From positions 4,551,052 through 4,615,051 of the forward strand of contig JAEMWC010000001.1 of NCBI GenBank assembly GCA_016490735.1: a stretch of 64,000 nt of DNA. Reading direction: 5' to 3'. The notes beneath the pieces are model-generated. The model made no database searches. It was not told the origin of the DNA and saw only the letters and a list, made by a program, of their open reading frames with translations. Numbering within the stretch: the stretch's first letter is position 1; each line of letters opens with the position of its first letter. A program made the position numbers and the translations under genes. The DNA is from Pachyseris speciosa (taxonomy: Eukaryota > Cnidaria > Anthozoa > Scleractinia > Pachyseridae). Of the stretch, positions 58,301-64,000 are shown one piece after another.

Positions 58301-61300
58301 AAATGCCCATGTGCTTAAAATCCCGGAGATACTCCTTGCAAATACAATTCATAATACGACGAACCACTGTCTCCGTGGCGAAGGTAAATGTCCTAAAGTC
58401 AATTCTCGGGTGATTGAAGTTTCGAGTGCCCCGTAATAAGCCTAAACCTTCATAACAACGGCTTGTAATTAAAACGAGTCTTTTGTTATACAAAGTATGA
58501 TGCTTGCAACAGTGTATTCTTGTTTGGAATTCAAACTATCTTGCCTATTCAGCTAAGGCGACTTGAACTACAGGTTTCCTCATTTCTTGGAAATATTGAA
58601 ACATGTACCGAGAGCACTGAAAATCATCCAATGAATTCATGCTTCCATCCCCTTTGAACGTGCCATAACTTTCCAATCAACAGTTTTAAATCAATTTCTT
58701 CGAGGAAGAAAGAAAACGTTCTGAAGTATCATCAACTGTCCAGGTTTCAGCCACTCTATTTACAGCTAAGTAGCAGTTTCGTTTGTGAGTTGTCGATTTA
58801 ATGCAATTCATTTCGCGAAGAGATAATACGGCACGGTGACAGGAAATGCGGGCGCTTCGCCGTCATCTTCTTCCCGAGGCTGTCCGAAGCACTGCTTTAG
58901 CAAGTAAATATCCAAGATACTAAGGCCAGCCACGATTACTCCCAGAAAAACAGCTGTAACCACCATCTCGTTTGATTCAAAGGTCTTTTACATCCAATAC
59001 AGTTTTTTGAACAAATCGTGCCCAAGTCCACGTTCCACGCGCTTAATGAACTTTGCATTCCTATTGTTTTTACCATTTGGTTTGGCCAATGTCCAAAATT
59101 TTTCGTTGCCACCTGCAAAACATTTAAATGTTAATTTATCTCTTTTGTAATCATCTCAACACGACTTTTGTGGACGATTTTTAAAATATAGATTTGTGCT
59201 ATATTACTCAACAATCATTTACCATCTCTCTCCTATGATTACCCCAGTCGGTGCAAGCACTTTCTAACGAATTATATTAAACTACAGAACGATTATCCTA
59301 GTGAAGAAACGAGATAGATATAATTGTGCTGTAAGGTAACCAAGCGCTCATGCAGTGTCAATATCATTGAATTTTATTCCAGTGCTTTGTTCCCGGGGAA
59401 CTATTGATGGGGGTGTAACGCTTGGTTCACCCAAACTTGATTTATGTCCGGTTCTGGCTAAATTTTATTTTGTTAGGTTTTTCCATCCTTCCTGTTCAGT
59501 TCCGTTTTTAGTGATTAACATTTTTGGTGCAAGCCGAGATAGCACAACAGTTTTACGTTTCCAGGTAAATATTATGAGATTCAGTACTTCTTGTTTTTCC
59601 ATGTCACCTGGAGAAACAATCTATCCCGGCACTAAGCTTGTGCATCCCCTGCCAACAGGTAAAATCTTTCTGGTCGTTCATAACGTGGGCTACAAACTTT
59701 TTATAATCACGATAGAATCGCTTTATCATGAGAAAGGCGTCCGTATACCTTGTGTTATCTGCGATATGGTACACTGTGTAAGCAACGCCATCTTTCGCCT
59801 GTTTGATTATTCTGGGATTTTGCGTTAAACTTAGTAAAGTGCTTTTGCTAAGCATTCTTGTTTTCATTAGTATGATGTTCATTCTACAAACAAATTTCAT
59901 GACTGAATGTTTGGAATAATTTTCCAGGCGTTCATGGTTTGTATTAGTATAAAAAAACAAAGTAGAAAAATTTTTGCAAATTAAATGGAAATGTGGAAAT
60001 ATATGTATGGTTGTATGGTTGGGGTTGCAAGTACTCCAACGTTACCATTCTGCCCTTGCAATTGCTAAAAAATGAAGCTTTTGACTTTTCTAATGACAAG
60101 TTGCACTCACCTGAAAATGGCCAATTTATCGAACAAAGTCGCTGTGAATTATGTAACGTTATCTTCGAAATGCGATTTGAAATAACACGATGTGTAACGC
60201 CAGGTAAATATTCCTCTCAAATGTCTAGTCCATTCAATATTAAAATTGTGTATTCGCTGAATGACCGAACTGACTGGCACTCCTTCATAGAAATTTTTAA
60301 GCGTCCTTCTAATACCGCATTCAATTGCATTCAGTCCGATAATTCCCTTCACTGATGTTAACCCCTTTTGGACATCCAGAACTTTGCGTGGAATCATTTA
60401 CAGACGTACGTAACCTGTCATTCGGTATTTGTGCCTCTCTCGGAGGCCGCAGCACAAATTTCCAACGAAGTAGAGATGAAACAATGTTACGCCAGCTACC
60501 ACGAGTATAGTCAAAAAAATTGCAAACGAGAGCATCGTTGCCAAACTGTAACAATGCTCCGTTCAAGCAAGGTGGGTTTATTTCCCATTTAACCGCTGTC
60601 TCTCAGATATCTGAGATATTTTGAACTGAGTCTCTTTTGGACGTTCGACTCAACCACTGCGACTATTTACTTTTTCCTCAGTGTCTTTTTGAGACGGGGA
60701 AAACACTGTCACTGATTATGTACTAAAGCAGGACAATTAGTGTCAGTAAAATTAATGGGACATTTATGCCTTGTATCCTTGAGTTGAGCTGATTGCAATC
60801 TAGAGCTGCAGGTTATTTCACTCTGTCATTTTGGAATTGGTTCATTATTTAGCGTTGACAGCTAATTTACATAGTTTCCCCTACCTGCCAAAAAGACAAA
60901 CGATTGGAAGTAATTGATAATTTTCCTTTTAACTGAACAATACCGTAAAAGTTTTATTAAGCCCCCCTCTCTTAAGCCCCCGTTTGGGAGTCGGTTTTTG
61001 TAACAAGCCCCCCCCCCCTCTCTAATAACCCCCCCTTTTGGGACACGAGATTTTGTAATTATTCCCTCCTATTCCATCTTACGAAATGCACTTTATGCGG
61101 CCCAGTTGGTTTGTTTTTAAACAAATATACAGTAAAACACACAATACTGTTTCCTGGTCGGTATTTAAATAAAAAGTTTTACTGCAGTTGCTTGAGATTT
61201 GTACAGAAACTATTTAACACGAAAACGGCGTGTTCAAAGATTTGAAATAACCCCCCCCCCCCCCTCTCTATTAAGCCCCCCTCTCCAATAAGCCCCCGTT

Positions 61301-64000
61301 AATAAGGCCTGAAATTAAATAAGCCCACCGGGGCTTATAGAGCTTTTACGGTATGTACATAAGAATAACTTTTGCCTCAGGGTCTTAAAGCCCAGTAATT
61401 AGTTCCCTAACAACGACAAAAACTTTCAAGAAAAAAGGTACTGGAAATATGAAAGAAAAATCGAAACCTTTTTACTTTTTCCCGTCCCCAAACAACTACA
61501 CAATGTTAGAACCAATCAAAACTCGGTATGGCGCATCGGAATCAGTGACATGCGCATTGCAATACGGAAAGCATGCAGCCATATTGAAATAAATGCTGTT
61601 TTATTTTGCTCGTTTTTTCCCTTTCCTTTGTAACTTTAATATCCAGCAAGATTATTGCACCTTGCAGCTCGGAGAATGGAGTGTGTGGAAGTTTATTTCG
61701 ATGACATTAAAGACACTGCGGTGCTTTTTCGTTGGTGTGGGAGTATTTAAAAAGGAGCTTAACTGATGAACTCATTTGGTTTGATCTCTAAATGGTTGAA
61801 GAAGTGGTACGAGTTTTTTAAAAAAAAATGGCACAATAAAGCAAAGCCAAAGGAGTAGAATTTCGTTTATCGTAAAAAAGTTATTTATCATTTCGAAGGA
61901 AGCATTCAGTTTTTGCGATGAGTTGATCTCACATTCAGTGCGTTATATTTGAATGTTTAACGTTATGGCTCTAAAGAAAAAATAAGTAAAAATAGATGAA
62001 ATTTCGTTTTCGCTAAGCCCCTGGTCTTTTCCTGTAAAGGTCTCTCATCTGTATTACTTTCATGAACGTTTTCGATGACTGATCTGTGAAAAAATATATT
62101 GCATAGTGCTTTCTGTGGTCTTTTTTTTTTTTCTATCTCAACAATGTTATGCTTCGCCCGCGGTCTTTTGTTCTCTTATGCCAAGGAAAAAAATTAGTTG
62201 GTTTAGAAGACTTTGCGTCACTCTCGATTGTCGTAGTATCACAAACAAAGTTAATGCACGCACAAGTTCAACACACTCAGTGACATACTCTCGGTCTTTA
62301 TGTGCGATAATGATCCCATAATTAAAAGAAATTATTTTTCATGCAGTGTTTGTCCAGTTTCCGAGCTACATGTATTTAACCACGTATTTCACTTATTTTT
62401 ATTCCACAGGCAGGTTTAACCGCACCAGATGCCCCAGATCGCCTTCTCATTGCTTTGGAACCCGAAGCAGCGTCAATTTACTGCCGGAAGTTGCGTTTGA
62501 GGGACTGTCTGTGGGCTGAAGAGACAAGGAAGCGTTCCACCATGTCCTTACAAACGGACGCTCTTGTTGGAGATGAATTTCAAGGTATTTTATTTCATTG
62601 ATAAATGAAAGTCGACGAGAAAAATCACAGCTTTCGTGGTTCTTTCTTTCAGCTTCTTAAGGGCAGTTTTGTGTGAACAAAACAATTAGTTCAAAGAACA
62701 GAGAGCTTGTCTTTGACCATACATTGTAATTTAGACCCTCCTGATTTTCACATAACGTTGTCAAAGTTAAGGGAGTGCTTGTGGAAACTTGGTTTTCATT
62801 TTGTTAACATGTCATAAATGCTCTCTATTTTATGTTTTTCATTTTTAGGGGATGGGTTTTGGTGCTCGATTTCTGTGCCAATCATCGTCTTTTCACAAAA
62901 GTAACACTAATAGTAGTTGAGAAACAGTGTGGTTTGTTGTGCTGATGCGATCAGCCTCTGCGGCCGCTGTACACAGGCTCGCGGCCCGCGATCAGGTATT
63001 TCTAATTCTGTCCCATGTGGACTTTCTGGGCCTTTGTTGGATGACACGTTTAAAAATAAAGCAAAAAAAAAAAAATCATGTCATCCGTGGAATGATTATT
63101 GCTAACGTTTCCATTTCTTTAAAAAGTGCAAGGTGGTTTTAACCACCAAAGAGAAGCGGGAATAGGTACCATGGGTACATAGTACCACCTTCTCATGTGC
63201 TTGGCTTTCCTCTTTGACACGCCCGTGTTCTTCTTTTCAGGGAACACCCGTTACCTGGTGGTCGATTTGTGGGGTGGCACGGTGGACCTTACGGTACATG
63301 AATTAGACTCGCAGACCGGCACCTTAGTGGAGCTCCATAGAGGCACTGGAGGGGCCTGCGGGGCCACTGGCGTGGATGAACAGTTTGAACTGCTCCTGAA
63401 GAAAATTTTTGGTAAGGACTTCATTGAACAGTTCAAGAACAAGCGGCCAGCGGGCTGGGTGGACTTAATGATAGCTTTTGAGGCAAAGAAGAGAACTACA
63501 AGTCCTAGCAAAACAAATGCACTGAATATCGCAATGCCTTATTCATTCATCGACTACTACAAGAAGCACAAGAGCTCCAGTATTGATTCGGCGGTGAAGA
63601 AGTTTGGGAATCCAGACGTGAAGTGGTCCTCTCAAGGGATGCTGAGAATCGCTCCTGATACCATGAAAGAGCTGTTTGAACCGGTGCTGAATAAAATCAT
63701 CCAACACATTGGAAATTTAATCAGAAAAGAAAGCGTCAAAGGACTTCACTTTCTCTTTCTTGTTGGCGGATTCGCTGAGTCTCCATTGCTTCAAACTGCT
63801 GTTCGTGAAGCTTTTGAATCGAAAATGAAAGTAATAATTCCACAGGAGGTAGGACTGACGATTCTGCGCGGTGCTGTACTTTTTGGGCTTGATCCCACTG
63901 TCGTGCGAGTTCGGAGAGCAGCGATGACTTACGGAGTCGGAGTGCTCAATCGATTCATCGTCGGAACGCATTCCGAGAAACAAACTCGTGAAGAAATCGG
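47316..64000 (+). CDS. HSPA12-like Hsp70-superfamily protein, 3' end outside the window
   Basis: Coding exons 47316-48395, 49256-49477, 62410-62584 and 63241-beyond 64000; phases agree. The first 265 residues are acidic, Ser-rich and probably disordered. The nucleotide-binding domain follows: phosphate-1 motif [54 protein letters not shown] (typical of HSPA12), the phosphate-2 region [13 protein letters not shown], and adenosine motif [17 protein letters not shown]12 proteins are atypical cytosolic Hsp70 relatives with no canonical peptide-binding lid; substrates here are unknown. The family phosphate-2 motif is D-C-G-G-G-T, so D-L-W-G-G-T is unusual. An acceptor at 47286/47287 implies an upstream 5' UTR exon. 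About 12.9 kb of intron separates exons 2 and 3. Confidence 0.88.
50048..50178. mobile_element. 131-bp foldback MITE, TSD TCA
   Basis: GGCCCGGTTCATACGTCGCA and onward (about 44 bp) forms a perfect inverted copy at the other end. The central loop is about 40 bp. TCA stands at 50045-50047 and 50179-50181. The similarity in style to AGCCTGGTTCACACT at 954 suggests a related PIF/Harbinger-type family. Confidence 0.85.
50925..51145. repeat. Imperfect foldback
   Basis: CAGTTTCGAGTTCTCCATGA..GCTGAATAAAGCACTGAGAA is mirrored about 200 bp later by TTCTCAGTGCTTTTATTCAG..TCATGGTGAACTCGAAACTG. The arms differ by a 25-base insertion at 51078. It may be a MITE; no target duplication was determined. Confidence 0.7.
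52276..53740 (+). pseudogene. LINE ORF2 3' part, 5'-truncated
   Basis: From [20 protein letters not shown] (RT thumb/after-RT region) through [20 protein letters not shown], a [18 protein letters not shown] zinc-type motif (CxxC...HxxxxC), [22 protein letters not shown] and a C-terminus [17 protein letters not shown] with stop. Frameshifts or stops occur near 52421, 52450, 52897 and 53435. This C-terminal pattern is common in non-LTR elements of invertebrates, often labelled R2- or RTE-like in databases; I cannot fix the clade. It starts directly after an (AAT)n tract (52227-52274) and ends near AATAATAACAAT, suggesting insertion into a microsatellite. Confidence 0.75.
53745..54110 (-). pseudogene. 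Second LINE 3' end (CR1/L2-type), opposite strand
   Basis: The - strand reads [26 protein letters not shown] then stop near 53967, a typical last segment of CR1/L2-type ORF2 (W/F-N-x-L-P-x-H then SxxxFK). A 3' UTR follows, ending TTACCCTGGTTAAATG. It meets the + strand LINE tail to tail. Only the last ~50 codons are recognisable. Confidence 0.6.
55021..55217. mobile_element. MITE family copy 2 (AACAATTGGTTCATG ends)
   Basis: Ends TTAACAATTGGTTCATGTGC and GCATGAGCCAATTGTTTTAT are inverted; internal arms are GAAGTTTGGAGAGCAC and its complement. It is the same family as 46421-46615. Confidence 0.75.
55826..55926 (-). pseudogene. Antisense microprotein family, member 1 (frameshifted)
   Basis: From ATG 55926: [20 protein letters not shown], hydrophobic as in the two other members, then a stop at 55858. 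One base off, the frame continues [13 protein letters not shown] and ends at 55826, matching the (Y)MLKKLCEG end of member 2. A one-base deletion therefore seems to have broken it. Confidence 0.45.
57586..57720 (-). CDS. Antisense microprotein family, member 2 (about 44 aa)
   Basis: ATG at 57720: [29 protein letters not shown], then a polar end ([15 protein letters not shown]) and stop TAA. One predicted transmembrane segment (about residues 2-20), with positive residues just after it, so the C-terminus would be cytosolic by the positive-inside rule. It shares the layout [20 protein letters not shown] with member 3. No known family was recognised. It lies antisense inside the HSPA12-like intron; whether it is transcribed is unknown. 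Confidence 0.45.
58808..58966 (-). CDS. Antisense microprotein family, member 3 (52 aa)
   Basis: ATG at 58966: [20 protein letters not shown] then [19 protein letters not shown] and a hydrophobic end (TVPYYLFAK), stop TGA. One transmembrane segment (residues 2-23), followed by Lys and Cys and an acidic tail. It resembles member 2 ([12 protein letters not shown] versus [12 protein letters not shown]) at protein level, while the DNA differs a good deal. That would fit selection on the protein, but the ORFs are short and chance cannot be excluded. Confidence 0.45.
   Translation of the reverse strand: MVVTAVFLGVIVAGLSILDIYLLKQCFGQPREEDDGEAPAFPVTVPYYLFAK
60941..61353. mobile_element. MITE with TACCGTAAAAG termini and C-rich interior
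   Basis: TACCGTAAAAG at 60941 and CTTTTACGGTA ending at 61353 are perfect inverted ends, continuing as imperfect TTATTAAGCCCC/GGGGCTTATA. The interior has runs of C (61009-61018 and 61249-61264) and repeated AAGCCCCC. Boundaries rely on the TIRs only. Confidence 0.75.
63241..64000 (+). CDS. HSPA12-like exon 4 with altered phosphate-2 loop
   Basis: After TTTTCAG the exon reads [20 protein letters not shown] and stays open for 760 bases to the window edge. It holds the second nucleotide-binding lobe: [28 protein letters not shown], and [15 protein letters not shown], which is typical of HSPA12. The DLWGGT reading comes from GATTTGTGGGGTGGC; the family-typical DCGGGT would be GATTGTGGGGGTGGC. 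Confidence 0.88.

Larger units (their letters stand above)
49478..62409. other. 12.9-kb intron of the HSPA12-like gene: contents
   Basis: Contains MITEs (50048, 55021, 60941), a foldback (50925-51145), two LINE 3' ends meeting tail to tail (52276-54110), three related antisense small ORFs (55826-58966), and otherwise AT-rich DNA without recognisable genes, for example 51150-52220, 54115-55020, 56000-57580, 58970-60940 and 61360-62400. ORFs of 118-157 codons at 59355-60355 use no conserved pattern that I know. Confidence 0.6.

Noticed and set aside
59355..60592. ORFs of 118-157 codons on both strands
   Set aside because: Some lack ATG starts, none has a recognisable motif, they overlap on opposite strands, and the AT-rich intron can give such lengths by chance.
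60961..61310. Telomere-like or G-quadruplex locus in the C-rich runs
   Set aside because: The runs are irregular AAGCCCCC units bounded by TIRs of a MITE. There is no telomeric hexamer.
63251..63983. Antisense ORFs over HSPA12-like exon 4
   Set aside because: They are shadows of a strongly conserved coding exon on the + strand.

Overview
The window is eukaryotic and most likely from an anthozoan cnidarian, probably a stony coral. The reasons are AT-rich DNA with GT-AG introns, three widely conserved animal genes (SFI1-like, MIEAP/SPATA18-like, HSPA12-like), an expanded TRIM-NHL family, DIRS-type and Penelope-type retroelements, and many short terminal-inverted-repeat (TIR) elements with cnidarian-style hairpin cores. 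The species cannot be named from sequence alone.

Layout. (1) 1-11677, + strand: the 3' part of an SFI1-like centrin-binding gene. Eighteen phase-consistent exons encode about 846 residues, and four short DNA transposons sit in its introns. (2) 12.5-34.1 kb: an accessory block with no intact host gene. It holds five decayed tandem copies (A-E) of a TRIM2/3/71-like gene (RING, B-boxes, filamin, NHL), all on the + strand. Into and between them are inserted two DIRS-type retrotransposon remnants (gag+tyrosine recombinase; gag+RT+RNase H), a 1.38-kb array of hammerhead-ribozyme units, a Penelope C-terminal fragment, a tRNA-containing foldback and several MITEs. Copy C also carries 27 tandem 18-bp units inside its last NHL repeat. 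(3) 35.8-44.1 kb, - strand: a complete six-exon gene of 725 aa with a C-terminal MIEAP domain. (4) 44.1-47.3 kb: a divergent intergenic region. (5) 47.3-64.0 kb, + strand: an HSPA12-like Hsp70-superfamily gene, cut by the window end. Its third intron boundary spans about 12.9 kb (49478-62409) and contains two LINE 3' ends, MITEs, and three small related ORFs on the opposite strand that look like single-pass membrane microproteins.

The most notable items are: the ribozyme array, which has five type-I hammerhead cores in 254-bp units arranged as two inverted blocks and is flanked by a 15-bp target duplication, making it look like an animal retrozyme or Penelope-derived insertion; the NHL minisatellite; the two DIRS elements that lack complementary parts; the antisense microprotein family; and a paired-indel-like change in the HSPA12 phosphate-binding loop. 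No computation or database search was run. Family names come from motif recognition, and exon boundaries come from reading splice sites and phases by eye.
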